Positions 11,864 to 24,661 of a stretch of 64,000 bases of DNA are shown here, piece after piece; the stretch's first letter is position 1; the number at the start of each line of letters is the position of its first letter. The position numbers and the translations under genes are program-made. The stretch is taken from positions 16,239,498 through 16,303,497 of the forward strand of contig OZ037767.1 in assembly GCA_964035545.1 (NCBI GenBank). Reading direction: 5' to 3'. The notes under the pieces are model-generated. The model was not told where the DNA came from, made no database searches, and saw only the letters and a list, made by a program, of their open reading frames with translations. Source of the stretch: Bugula neritina (Eukaryota > Bryozoa > Gymnolaemata > Cheilostomatida > Bugulidae).

Positions 11864-12423
11864 ATGAGTAGCAACAGCACATTTGGTGAGTGACTATGCA
11901 TACAATACTTGTATTTTTATAATTTAATAAGCAACATTAAAGAGAATATTCTATCTTGAAATTTTGGAACTAAATTATATCTGTGAATAATTAAAAACAT
12001 TTTCATCATTATAGTTGGAAAATCTTTTTTAATGTTTTTCTATTTTTAAAATGTATATACTATTAATAAGTTTTACGTAACTTTAGTTTAGCTTGCACAG
12101 CCTTTAAAACTTATTCTAATCTGATTATAATCTACAATCTAGTAATACTGCAAATTGATTGTAATATCACAGCTAACTCTTTCGGTACAAACTATTTGTT
12201 TAAATTAAAAATACTTGCTTAGTACTAAATTGCAGTGCAATTCAATAGTATATTACATAGTGGAGTACAAAATAGGATGCATAAAATTGCATAACACTTG
12301 ACTTTAATTTCAGACATTAAAAAACTCCCTCCAAAAAAGCGATACATTCTTCCACCCGCACACATAGCAAGACAATATGTGGAGATAATCCAACCAGAAC
12401 CATACTATGATTATAATGAGTAA
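11864..12423 (+). CDS. Small two-exon candidate gene, 43 aa
   Basis: ATG at 11,864 (context ACAATGA), exon 11,864-11,885 ending TTTG|GTGAGT, and exon 12,314-12,423 after a good acceptor (TTAATTTCAG). The joined frame encodes 43 residues: a short N-terminal MSSNSTFD, a basic Pro-rich part (KKLPPKKRYILPP) and an acidic, aromatic tail (EPYYDYNE). The TAA stop overlaps a strong donor (GA|GTAAGT). The transcript may therefore splice on; the nearest acceptor, at 12,701, would add only an Ile before a stop. No family is recognised. The gene lies between two copies of the dispersed repeat. Confidence 0.4.
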
Positions 12424-13299
12424 GTACTGCTTTACTGCTCAGTCTTTCTGTTGTAACCAAAATTCTTAGTCGAACTGCTCTCTGATTACCAGATGAAATT
12501 TCTCCATACTGATCTGTCAGGTTTGTGTTTGCAGGGCTTAAATTAACAATAAAGGCATATATTTAGATATAAAAACATTCTATGCAATCAGTAGTTCTAT
12601 TAGATGATGGTGTAATTCTAAACTTTGACTGACAGAAGAGAAACTGTTATGAGTCTTCATATATTAATATCTGGATAATTATTATTTTGTTATACTTTTA
12701 GAAATATGACAAGTTACCTCCAAGATGGTGGACTACATACATATTATGTAATAAACTCTGATACTCAGGTGAAAAGGGAGAGCTGAATCTGCCACATGCT
12801 GATGAATTGAATTACTCAGCTTCCTGTATTTTATTAACTGATCTAAACAAGTTTCTTCAAGTGTAAAGTTAGCCGAATTGTCAAACAAGCATGTCAACAT
12901 GATATTGATATCTATATAACTATATAACTATAATATAATAATGTATATAAATAGATGTACTATATTCTATTTTATTGTACGATTTGAACTAATTAAACTA
13001 TTTTATTATCTTGTATGCCAGGCGGGCTGAAATATAAATGTGACATTAATATATGTGCTTAAAAATGTATTTTATTTCATCTAAAAATAGATTGTAATTT
13101 TTATTTCCTGCCAAACAAGCAACTTACAGAAAATTTGAGTGAAAAAATCAGAGCTAAAAGTCTATTTCTGTAGTAGATTACATAACATTTTAAAGACTGC
13201 TGCTTTAACCATATGTAGTAACTGCTTTGAATTCAGCAGCCATCAGTCTGTATATCTATAGTGTTAGCGAAGAATATTTTTAATTTGCATGTATTGTTA
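12424..13299. other. Intergenic stretch, no gene seen
   Basis: AT-rich DNA with the short shared block GTAGTAGATTACATAACATTT at about 13,171. No further exons that continue the 11,864 gene in frame were found. Confidence 0.5.
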
Positions 13300-13990
13300 T
13301 TTTAACACACCCAGCTAAGACTTTCTCTACATATAACTGTGAAATTATAATTGCAGAATCAACACATGCCAATAGTAGTTATAACCGCTAGTTATATTCA
13401 GTATTTTATATTTTGCTTGCTTAAATAATTATAAAGCAATTCTCACGCTAGTAAATTTTTACTGGTTTTATTCAGCTTTAACAGTACAAAAACCATATTT
13501 TGTCACTTATGCTGCCTATTTCTCTCCTAATAAACAAAAGTTTTGATTATTTTGGCATGGGCATGTTTCTTCAATGTTAAAGGTCTTTCAGGTAAAAGAA
13601 ATTTAAGAGTTCAACAGTTTAATTTATTTACAGGCCAATGAATGAAAATTTCGTAATTACGTATCATAATTATTATGTAATAAAATCTACTCTCAAGAGA
13701 CTCACATATTTGAAAAGCTGTATGATTGCTGGCCAATCTGTGAGGATTAAAAATTGAGAAACTCAGAAAGCTGAAAGTTAAAGCCTGTAAATATAAAGTT
13801 ACATAATAGAGTAGCTGGTATTAGCTGGTAATTACAGTCAGTTTTGGTAAGTGCTGTGCATGTGAGCTAAGTCTATGGAATATGCTCTACTTATACTAAA
13901 TTTGGTCTCATAAACAAGTTTTCAGAGTTTAGGTTGTCTTCAACACAAAGAATAATTCACCAACCAATCTTAAGCAGTATGATGGCTGCA
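13300..13990. repeat. Dispersed non-coding repeat, member 3
   Basis: Shares with members 1 and 2 the ordered blocks ACTTGAAATTATAA-like, GTAATAAAATCTACTCTCAAGAGACTCAC, GAGGATTAAAAATTGAGAAACTC, ACATAATAGAGTAGCTGG, GGTAATTACAGTCAGTTTTGG and AGTGCTGTGCATGTGAGC. Confidence 0.65.
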
Positions 13991-14842
13991 GCAAAAGTCA
14001 TCAACTGAAGCCATCATATTAATAATTTAATTAATTGCTCCTTGCTTTATACATGCATAATATAATTATTATAACAAAACAAATATCGACTTGTATTGTA
14101 TATTATGTCTATCATATATGAGGTGCGTTTTTAGAAAGGGGGAATTTAATAGTAAGCATTATGGAAGGGGAGATGACGGTATGACAAAGGCTTGGTATCA
14201 CTGGGCTAAATGAACCATAAGAACTCTACCCTAGTATCACATTTCTTTGCCATCTTGATCTCAACTTGCCAGTTGAGAAAATTCAGGACTAATCAGAGAT
14301 TCAATGATGTCCCTGAAGATGCTAGTGCTAAAAAGCTCACTTTATATGTAGTAAAAAAATTACATAATAGAAGTACAAAAAAATAAAATGCAAGTGGTAG
14401 CTGACACTGAAGGTTACTAATAAGAAGCAAATTTCTTGTAAAGATTCTGCTACTAAAATGGAAATTGATGTTATCAGTATATTTGTAATCTGAAAATATA
14501 CAGGATCAAAACTAAACATTTTCAAAGCGAAAACAGCTGTCAATTTATTTTTGTTCTGGGAATGCTTTGGCTTACAGAAAAGTTTGTTGTATTTAGGATG
14601 GTTAGTAATTATGATCTTACAAAATAGCGGCAAATATAAATAAAATCATTTATATTGTTATGAAATGAGCAGCGCCTTAGCGTCGGTAACGTATAATTAT
14701 TGTTTACATCTCGTAACTAAGTAGCTAGCCGCCACAATTAACGATCCTTGACTCCGTCGCTAAAAAGTTTCATTTAATTTATTCAAAATACGTTTCCGCA
14801 ATTTTTCGCTGCGCGAATGAAAAATCTATTTGCATGCAAATC

Positions 14843-15282
14843 CAGTGTGGTATATTAAGAGTGTTGCCATTAACAAATCTTACGGAATCATATGGGCGCC
14901 ATTATGCCGAGATTGGTACCGCGAGTTTATATAAGTTATAAGGGAAAAATTTTGCCACTTTTGTTATTTTATTTTTTTTCTAATTTATGTGTACATTTTT
15001 TTTAATTTTTTTTATTGGTAAAGTTTTTAAACACATTTTTAATGCACATAAAATTAAAAGAAAAATTAAAACTCAATCATGCACATAAATACAAAGCTAT
15101 AAAGTTCAAGCTTCGCTGTGATTTTAATGTGAATATGAATTGAATAATGCTTGCAATAACCATTATACACAAAATACATTACAGTTGCTATAAATGTAAG
15201 ACTAGTTAATTGGATGCAAATAAGCACGGTAATACTACTTAATTTATGCTATTTTTGAATTTTGTAGTAAATATTTGGCATG

Positions 15283-15376
<94 letters not shown>

Positions 15377-15853
15377 ATATTATTATATATATATAATATA
15401 TAATATTATTATATGTATATATATATATATATATTATATATAATATCATTATATATATAATGTATATAATTTAATATATAATATAATAATATATTATATA
15501 TGATATTATTATATATATAATATAATATATAATATAATAATATATTATATATATTATATATGATATTATTATATATATAATATATATATAATATATTATA
15601 TAATATATTAATGCACAATATATTATTATAATATATATATATATATATATCATATATAATATAATATATAATATAATAATATATTATACATGATATTATA
15701 TATATATATAATATATATATAATATAATATATAATATAATAATATATAATATATTATTAAAAATTTATATATATTATATATAATATTATTATACTTGTAT
15801 AATATATATATAATATAATATAATATATAATATATAATAATATATAATATATT

Positions 15854-15892
<39 letters not shown>

Positions 15893-16786
15893 ATAATATA
15901 ATATAATAATATATTTTATATGATATTATATATATATATAATATATATATAATATAATATAATAATATATTATATTATTATATTATATAATATATTATTA
16001 TAATATATATATTATATATAACATTATTATACTTGTATAATATATATATAATATAATATAATATATAATATATAATAATATATAATATATTATTATAATA
16101 TAATATATATATATTATAAATAATATAATATAATAATATATTTTATATGATATTATATATATATAATATATATATAATATAATATATAATATAATAATAT
16201 ATTATATTATTATATTATATAATATATTATTATAATATATATATATTATATATAATATTATTATACTTATATAATATATATATAATATAACAATATATAA
16301 CATAAAAATATATAATATATTATTATAATATATATATATATATATATAAATATATAATACATGCCGAATATTTACTACAAATTTCAAAAATAGCATAAAT
16401 TAAATAGTATCACCGTGCCTATTTGCATCCAATTTACTAGTCTTACATTTATAGCAACTGTAACATATTTTGTGTAAAATGGTTATTGCAAGCATTTTTC
16501 AATTCATATTCACATTGTAATCACAGCGAAGCTTAAACTTTATAGCTTTGTATTTACGTGCATGATTAAGTTTTAATTTTTTTTAAAATTTTATATGTAT
16601 TGAAAATATGTTTAAAAACTTTACCAATAAACAAAACTAAAAAAATGGACACATAATTTTAAAAATTAAAATAAAATCACAAAAGTGGCAAAATTTTTCC
16701 TTTATAACTTATATAAACTTGCGGTACCATTAGCGACATAATGATTTTTCATGGTTTAAAGTCAACACTCTTAATATACCACACTG
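14843..16786. mobile_element. hAT-like non-autonomous foldback element, 1.94 kb
   Basis: The ends are inverted repeats starting CAGTGTGGTATATTAAGAG, with arms of about 420-440 bp (14,843-15,285 and 16,363-16,786). The flanks carry a perfect 8-bp direct repeat TGCAAATC at 14,835-14,842 and 16,787-16,794. An 8-bp target duplication with CAG..CTG ends fits the hAT superfamily. Between the arms lies about 1.08 kb of almost pure A/T, and no transposase is present. The arms differ by scattered substitutions, so the element is not brand new. Confidence 0.85.
15285..16365. repeat. Almost pure A/T core of the foldback element
   Basis: A (TA)n run followed by many TAATATATAATATT-type permutations. A block of about 230 bp with TATACTTGTATAATATATATATAATA is tandemly repeated (about 15,790, 16,030 and 16,265). 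No coding potential; open frames here are Tyr/Ile runs. Confidence 0.9.
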
Positions 16787-16794
16787 TGCAAATC

Positions 16795-18420
16795 AAGCAA
16801 CATAATATTATTATTATTGTTCTCTCCTTACTATTATAGAGCCGACTTTTGTAGTTGAGTGACGCGTAATAATCCTTCTGCGCATAGAACTTCCCCGTTA
16901 TTTTTGGTTTTCTCCGTTACTAGTTGCCAAGTGTCCGACCAGTTTACTGACTGACACTATACACTATACTCTATAGACTCCCGTAGGGTGAGAACAGTCT
17001 GAGTCATATCATCATTTCTCAAATTAATCAGGTACTTTACTACTTACTATCCATAAGCATTAGATTTAGTATTGCAATTGGTTTTATTACCATGTCCCGT
17101 GTCCGCTCTCACTCAGCTATCACATTCACTGAGTATCAGCTATGACATTGACTATCATCATCATGATCATGAGATAAGTGATCATCCTAAATTTATTTAT
17201 AGTCATGACATAAGTGATAATCATAATGATAATCTACCTCACTCAATTTGAATATTAGAATATCTTACTACTGGCACTAGTCAGTTATTAATCTCAATGC
17301 ATGGTAATCCGAATCGCTACATGTTATCATAATGATAATATTTAATAATATTAATAGCAACGGCATGACAAATGGGATGAACCTGAAATGATTTTTGCTT
17401 AGAGTTTATTATAAATATAGCCAAACATTATTCAGGCTAGCTTTAAAAGTAAAAACATAGCTGCAGCTATTGTAACCATCAACCAACTAAAAGTTAACCC
17501 ACAGTCAACATAATATGAATGAATAGCCATCAAAATAATATGAATATGATTATAGTTCTAAGCTCTGCATGAACAAACAAGGAAATATTATGATTAAATC
17601 TTAATAAAATCTGGATTCTTGACACTCAAACTTCTAAATGAGAAAATTGAATGACTTGCCTCTGACACGATAAGATAAGATAATATGTCTGGACTAAACT
17701 GTGCATCTTAACAGCTTTATGTTCTCCAAATTGTTAATACAAAAAACTGGATAGCCAGAAGCTATATTCACATTGATATTTGTAAGAACCCCTTTGGAAT
17801 GAATGCAATTGACTTCGAATTGACTTCGATGGTTAGTGATGATTGAAATAAATTGCAAGACAATAATTGGCTAGATATGGGTGTAGAAGCTGCCAACTCA
17901 TGAAACAACTACACCTGACCTAACCGAAGCACCAACATGTTAAATTAGTATGTTTCACATCACCATAGTTTCTATTAGATGATTAGAATAGAAAGCTAGC
18001 AGCTGATGGCAGTTTTCCTGGCTGATGGAAGGGTGGGTCTAAGTAAAATTTTTAAATAATGCATCACCAACACTGCAGAAATGTTAGAATGAGTTTTGTC
18101 ATTTAGATTATTAACAAAACAAAGTATTTTCAACACCCAGCACAAAATATTTGATGAAATTATGTTTTCTCACACTACTATGTCCCCCCCCCCCCCGTTT
18201 AGTTTCTCACTCATGTTATACACTCCTTGCTATAGAATAGTTCAAAGTAGATCCTGGGAAGGAACAAAGTCTATCCTATGCTCAGGTGTGGACTCTTTCC
18301 CAGTAGTGTATCAAAATGCTCAGTTAGAAACAAATTATTATTGTGAGTTCTGGTGTAGTGTAGAATGTTATGCTAAGAGCATGTGTATCTTTTACAGAAT
18401 TTCCTTATCATATAACCAAG
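16795..18420. other. Upstream region of the TRIM-like gene, no coding exon seen
   Basis: Mixed sequence with imperfect direct repeats near 17,150-17,230 (GAGATAAGTGATCATC and GACATAAGTGATAATC) and a run of 13 C at 18,184-18,196. An acceptor-like TTTTACAG at about 18,390 lies 24 bp before the start codon and may close a 5' UTR intron. I saw no clear core promoter. Confidence 0.45.
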
Positions 18421-21400
18421 ATGGCAGAATCCAGAGTTGTGAAAAAAAGACTAAACAATTTGTATCGCTGTGGGTACTGCTCACAGTACTTCAACAAACT
18501 TGAAGATCCCAGAACTCTGCCCTGTCTGCATGTGTACTGCATGAGATGTTTGAAGACTGACATCGGTGGTAGGAAGGATCATATCAGATGTGCTTATTGT
18601 AGGTGAGTTACAGTACATAACACAATATATCATGTCATAGGCTTGCATATGATTTTCTCACTATCATCTAGGAGTTGTCTGATCTGTGTCTATGGAAAGC
18701 TAACGATACTGTATATTCTATGTGAACTCTGGTTAAAAAATTGTGGATAATGAATGTATTTTTGCTAATTATTTAAATCCAATTTAAATGCTCTCACTTT
18801 TTGTACCTTCTACCCTCTATAATTTTATATAATAGAGTTTTGTTAATCATTGTAATTGAAGTCAAAGTTTTGGCATCTGAAAAGGTGTCTATTATTAAGT
18901 AATTTGCTTAGTAATTAACAATAAGTTCTCACTTTTATTAGCAGACAAAGTTTTAGCTAACAGTCTTTTTCTACTTCTCAGGTATATCTGGTGTCTTCAT
19001 GGATCGATTGATCTGAGACAGTGATTGTGTGATAGCCTGTGGTCTATATAATGAATGTGTGTTGATGAGTGATGAGTATCTATTTGAGTATTTGTCAAGG
19101 ACATAGCTGTGTGTGTGGATGGAGTATTTCATTACTTGAGACATCATATTATATTATACTTCCTGGTATACTAAACAGAGATAACACACTGATTAATATA
19201 TTGTAGGAAAGATCACTATGACATAACAGACCCCACTACTCTACCTGTCGCAAAGCATGGAGACCCGCTGGAATATAAATCTCCACCCAAACCTGCACCC
19301 ATGCCTTGCGATGTTTGTAAAGATGGAACGGAAGCTGCCACATTCTGTGTCGACAGTCAAAAGAGGTTGTGTCAGCAGCATCAAGAAGTGAGTCTTTCTT
19401 GTATCATGTCTCAAGATTGGTTACTAAACCAGTTCTGGTTTGTGTGTAGAATATTATTGAAAAGAAATGTTGAGTCTGTGTGACTTTTTATACTAAACAC
19501 ACAGTTTCACAGTGCAGTGAGTCAACTATGACAGACTTGTTGGTGAAAATACAACCAACTAAACTGTTGACCTTTATTATACAGACTCATAGAGAGCTGA
19601 TGGGAGATAGACATCAGTTTATTGACATTGAGGTCTACAGAGCTTCTCCCCAAAGATATACTATAACTGAATGTGAACATCATAAACAGGAACAGCTGAC
19701 AGAAGTGTGTTCCAAGTGTCACCAGATATTCTGTATGAGATGTGATATGAGGACTGGCTGTAAGGATAAGACAGGTATTTACTTGCTGTTTCTATTTTTG
19801 TAGAAAGAAACTGGGAAATATTACACGAACCTGTTATTGATTATTTTATCTTTAAAATAAGTTATGTAACAGCAAAAGAGGCCGTAGGTTTTTTAGACTG
19901 AGTTGATATGAATATTGAAACGAGATCTTGTGAAAAAAATTAAAAAAGACACGCTAACGGCTAGAGGTGTTTGTCAGCATATTACGGTTTGTGTGAGACA
20001 GAAGTGGATAGTGCAGGAGTTTATATTCTCACTGTTATGTTGAATATTCAGTATATTTCATCCTTCAAGTGTCTGTTTCCTTGATAAGATGGTATAGACA
20101 TAACTTTAACTCAGTGGTGTCCCACCTTTTTCAAACCATTCCGCCTTTTTATAAGTGTTTTCTATAAAGTTTCCCCCTTTTAAAAAACACTATTTTATAT
20201 TTATAAAGAAAATCTGGGACAGGTTCTTTTCCCTAATAATTCTTTGAGTGTAAGAAAAGTCACTTAGTTTTTGACGACATGGAACAGTGTCTGCAACAAC
20301 TTCAGTTATTAGCTTTGAAAGCATTGATGCTGCTATTAAAAGCTGTGAGTTGATGATTAAACTCATTCATTTTAGATTCAGATTTTTTAGTGGAGCAAAT
20401 ATATCTACTAGGTATGCAGTAAATTGTTTATAGGGATCAGTTTGACTGGCTGCAAAAAATTTCCTGTTGTTTTTTGCTTTAAAGAAACTTTTTAACCTGC
20501 ATTCGTAGCAGGAGGGGTAGCAGCTAGGGTAGAGTGAATATTAGACACATGGATGTAGAAGTAAACTTAGATTATAGAGTGTTATAGTGTGGATAAATAA
20601 GTGAACTAAATAAAACAAAGGTTTTATAGTTATACATATACATGTAACTTAGAATACAAGGGAAGCGCTTAGAGAGCTGGAAAAAACTGTGTGAATTTTT
20701 TAAAAATCAAAACCCCTTTTAAGCCCAAATTCTACACAAGGAGGAGCTCCCCTAAGGTTGGAGCTACTGCTTTAAATTTTCTAACTACATTATTCCAAGT
20801 GCAGTGAATAATGAGCTAACCATGTGACATCTTTCTAGAATGTCCCTTTGTGTAAATTAGTGCTAGAGAAAGGTCAGCTATGATCAACTCAGATAGCAAT
20901 ACTTGAGACAGAGTCCAACTGTTTAGTAATTACATAGTATGTGTATAGTGATACATCATCTACCTGTAGTCGCAGATAGTAGGTGTACAATATCATATCT
21001 AAAAGTATATTACTTTTATTAATAGTGTGATTTTATGTATACAGCAGAGACAGTAGCATTCCATGACTTGGCATCTTTGAGTGATTTGTCTTGTGAGTTA
21101 CGAGAAAGTCTGACTGGTGGAATAGAGACGCTGTCTGAGAAAGTTGCAGTGTTGAATGACATCTCAAAGGATGCCTGGAAAGAACTGAGTAAAATAGAAG
21201 ATGAAGTGCAGAAGATGGTTGCCAGAGTAAACGCTGTAGCTGATGCTCAGGTATGCTGACATGGTGATGTCATCTAATGTATTTCTGTTTGTCTGAAATT
21301 AGATTTTGCATTTGGTCTTTCAGTTGTAATCAAAAATGAATTTCATTTGTCATTGAAATTAACTGGCCATTAAAGCATTATCATTCTGTGTACAAGTAGC

Positions 21401-24364
21401 AGTAGTCATTCATAACATGTTACTCAGTGCAGAGGAACCTGCATGTCAATACAGGTGACTCACTCATCCTTCTGCAACTGTCAATCATTCAAACAGAGAG
21501 GTTGGCTATGTGAGTGATTGACAGGTGTCAGGAGGAGGAGACTAGTCACATTATGTACTAACTTTCTGCTGTGTATTATGAAGTGTCATTGTATTCTTAG
21601 TGGGTGATTTGTCACTTTCATTTCAAGTGTAGAGGTTGTGAGGTTCAGAGGTGGTTATCCTGTGTTACTATTTATTAGATAGAAAAGATTAGAAAGAGAG
21701 CTACAAACCTGAGGCTAGAAATATATGGATATTTGAAGAGCTGCACACAGATAGTGGATAATTATAGAATAGAGCTGGCCTTGAGTAAGACAATGGGCAG
21801 ACAGTCTCTGCTGGACACAGTACAACATGCAGTTGATAAGTTCAATGGTGCAGGGATTGTGAGAGACTACAAAGAGATGAGTGGGAAGATGGAAAAGGCT
21901 ACAGATATTGGTGTAATAGAGAAGTGTGTACTTCCAGACAGCATCTTAGTACCAACATGTAGGTCGAGTTTATAAATAGTAACACTAACTATATAAATAA
22001 CCTTCTGCTTGTAATCAGTTAAATTGCTTTTATTGAATATTTGAATAGGAGAATAAAGAGAAGCCTCTGATAATTAGAAAAGTAGATAGAGTTTATTTAT
22101 TAGAGAATTGAGTTTTGTTCTACTCTCACATTATGAGACATTTCTGCAGTGTTTCAGAGTTTATGATGTATAAGCCTCGGGCCACACGGTGCGTTTTTTC
22201 GCATGCGAAAATTGAAATCACAAGTAGCAAAGGTGTCCACTGTAGCGTCAGTGATGCGTGATAAATAAAGCTTTCATTTTTAATTTTCAATTTTCGCATG
22301 CAAAAATACGCACCGTGTGGCCCTAGGCTAAGTGAGCTGCTAAACTGTGTAATGCTGACCACCTGCTGTCAGTATTACCAAAATATTCTCACTCAGACCT
22401 GTGCATCACGTAGCAACTTGTAGTAACTACAGACCGCTTGTATTTAAAACATCTTTTCATTTCAAGTTTGAAAAGCTGTTCCCACCTCCTCGGGTGATGA
22501 GATTCTCAAGTTATAGAATTGTTATTTTGTTGTTGCAGACAGTGAAGACAGTCTGGGGCTGAAGCTGCTGCAGCCACCAGCTTCTCTACAGTTTGATGGA
22601 CTTTCTGTACGTGACTGGTGTTACACAGTAAACATGTCAGCTGATGGACATCTTATGTGTTGGACACTACAAGGTGTAGAAGTAAGAAATGGAGACACTC
22701 TGGATACCATCAGCTCAGTGAAGAACACCAGCACTACAGAGTGGTGGGAGATAATCCAACCTGAAGGGGTGATCGTTGGCAGCTGGTATAACAAGAAGGA
22801 GAAAACAGCTGAAGTCTCACTTCTTGATCCGAACTCCTTTGAGAAGACTCGCTCTGTCTACAAGCTGTCAGTAAATGAGCCCTTCGCTTACTATAGAATA
22901 GCTCAGCACCTCTCTCTGGTGTATATTGTAGACTGGAGTGAGAAACAGCTGGTAGTCTGTAATCTAGTTGACAATAAAATACAGAAGTTCCCACTTCCTG
23001 GGATGAAGTACCCTCTACCTGTATGCATCCTCCCAGACTCAACTCTCCTCATAGGAGACTTTGCTGAAGGTGGTACAGTAAGAAGATATAAAGTGGAGAA
23101 CACAACTCTCACTCTAATGTGGGAGTTCCCTCACATCTCACAGCCAACTGGTATTTCCTTTGATCCAACATCTGAACTGATTCACATCTGTACATGGAGA
23201 GGACCTCTCCTCATCCTCTCACTTGAAGGTAAATACTCTGTTTATTATAGTAAGTTTAGTTATTTTATATATAATTATGCTGTAATAAATAATATATTTT
23301 ATTAATTAACAGTAAACAACTTCCACTCATAAGATATATTATGATATTGTTCGTATATATCAAGTCAATGATGTGATTTTTAGCTAAAAGTTGTGTAATA
23401 AAGACTGTAACATGTTGATAGTAGATGTTACATTCTTCATCACATGACTTGTAGCTAATAATAATATTAGTGAATAATACTGCCTCCCTACAATAAGTTT
23501 ATTTCCAGCTGCAGTAACATGCAGGATGTAAGCACAGGTAAAAGTGTATATTATATTGTATAGGTTTAAGGTGTACTCTGTGTAGTGTGCAGTGAGCTCT
23601 TAGTAAACTTTCCATTCAGTCTTCTATTTCAAGGGTTCACCTGGTAGTGTAGAAGAGAGGGACTCCACACTGCCAAGTGCTGCAAGGGGTTCAAACCCAC
23701 CTATCAGCATGTCTATAGTTAGTATACTATGCAAGTGTTTTACAGTAATTTTAGAGGTGCTCAACCTAACAACTGTACAGACTGCCAGCTACATATGTGT
23801 TATGAGTTGTAGTTTGACTTCAGTCTAGTGCTGCTATTGTTTGGGTCATCAGATAATTTAAAGATAAATAGTTTAATACTTTTTGACCCGCCATTACTGA
23901 GACTATTGTAATTTGATGATGGCTGGTAGAGCAGTGTTTGCTGGTGGGACTCAGGTGGCTGTGGTTGGTTCTTGTCAAGTATTTAATATGTGTTAATGTT
24001 GGAGTAGCTGCAGTAGTAGTTAGAAATAGACATGCATGTGAGTGTGTTCTTGCTAAAGACCGCAGGCTAAGTTTGTGGGTCAAGGTCAATACGTTAGTAT
24101 AATGATACACTATTTTCCGCTCTGTTTGAATATTTACTTCATGCATATAACCTGCTTAGTTTCATCTTTACAGGAAGTCTGTCTGTTTCTCTCAATGCCA
24201 CCTGCTACAATATGATGTTATTATTTACAGGTCAACTGGTGCTCACAGTTCCCAGAGAAAGTCTTGGTGTGAGTGACAGGGTGTGGGAAATTGCTGTGTA
24301 TAACAGAGACACAGTGTTTCTAGCATGTGGAGACGAACTGAGGAGATACACAATAAAATACTAA
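18421..24364 (+). CDS. TRIM-like protein: RING, two B-boxes, coiled coil, beta-propeller-like C-terminus
   Basis: Seven exons join in phase: 18421-18602, 19207-19387, 19585-19774, 21045-21250, 21679-21958, 22539-23228 and 24231-24364, giving 620 aa. The start ATG has a good context (CCAAGATGG). RING finger at residues 17-60 (CGYC...CLHVYCMRC...CAYC). B-box 1 from residue 95 (CDVC...C...CQQH...HRELMGDRH). B-box 2 from 151 (CEHH...CSKCHQIFCMRC). Helical coiled-coil region at about 185-345. C-terminal domain at 347-620 with repeated short strands, like NHL or WD propellers. TRIM proteins act as RING E3 ubiquitin ligases that bind targets through the C-terminal domain; that this one does so is inferred from the family. 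The last two exons are duplicated at 1-1831. Two transposon insertions sit in its introns. Confidence 0.85.
20112..20769. mobile_element. hAT-like non-autonomous element, 658 bp, in an intron
   Basis: Ends CAGTGGTGTCCCACCTTTTT and, inverted, CAGTAGCTCCAACCTTAGG are related terminal inverted repeats of the kind typical for hAT elements. Flanks CTTTAACT (20,104-20,111) and CTTTAAAT (20,770-20,777) match at 7 of 8 bases, as expected of an ageing 8-bp target duplication. There is no open frame of note. It lies in the fourth intron of the TRIM-like gene. Confidence 0.7.
22174..22328. mobile_element. 155-bp MITE, PIF/Harbinger-like
   Basis: Long inverted ends GCCTCGGGCCACACGGTGCG and, inverted, GCCTAGGGCCACACGGTGCG, with an inner CGCATGC(G/A)AAAATTGAAA shared by both arms. 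The flanks carry TAA on both sides (22,171-22,173 and 22,329-22,331), the TWA target duplication of PIF/Harbinger elements. It sits in the intron before the propeller exon. Confidence 0.75.
23634..23702 (+). repeat. tRNA-like sequence in an intron (duplicate of 1,088-1,157)
   Basis: Same B-box-like GGGGTTCAAACCC and A-box-like part as the copy in the first block. The cloverleaf is poor. Confidence 0.3.
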
Positions 24365-24655
24365 ACTTATCAGCTACAGTTTACTAATAATTAGCTCAGT
24401 GACGTACTGAGAGATAAAATGGATAATATTTGTCATCAACATATTCATTACAATTCAATACACACGCTCATGATAGTGTCAGGTATATTATATTGTGTGT
24501 TTCATTTACACTGCAATTATACTTTTGTATATTATTCTATATTCAACAGAACTTGCACTGCTTAGCCTATATGCATTAATTTATGTTAATTGTCATTAAT
24601 TCTAGTTGATTGAGATATTTGACTGTATAAAATATGTGTTGCCATTTTACTATCT

Positions 24656-24661
24656 AATAAA
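24656..24661 (+). terminator. Polyadenylation signal AATAAA of the TRIM-like gene
   Basis: AATAAA lies 292 bp after the stop, at the same relative place as in copy 1 and followed by GTTTATTTGTTAGTG. Confidence 0.6.

Noticed and set aside
12702-12712. Possible third exon of the 11,864 gene after TACTTTTAG
   Set aside because: Splicing here adds one residue and a stop. It cannot be told from simple read-through to the TAA at 12,421.
15249-16396. Several Tyr/Ile-rich frames
   Set aside because: Translated (TA)n core of the foldback element.
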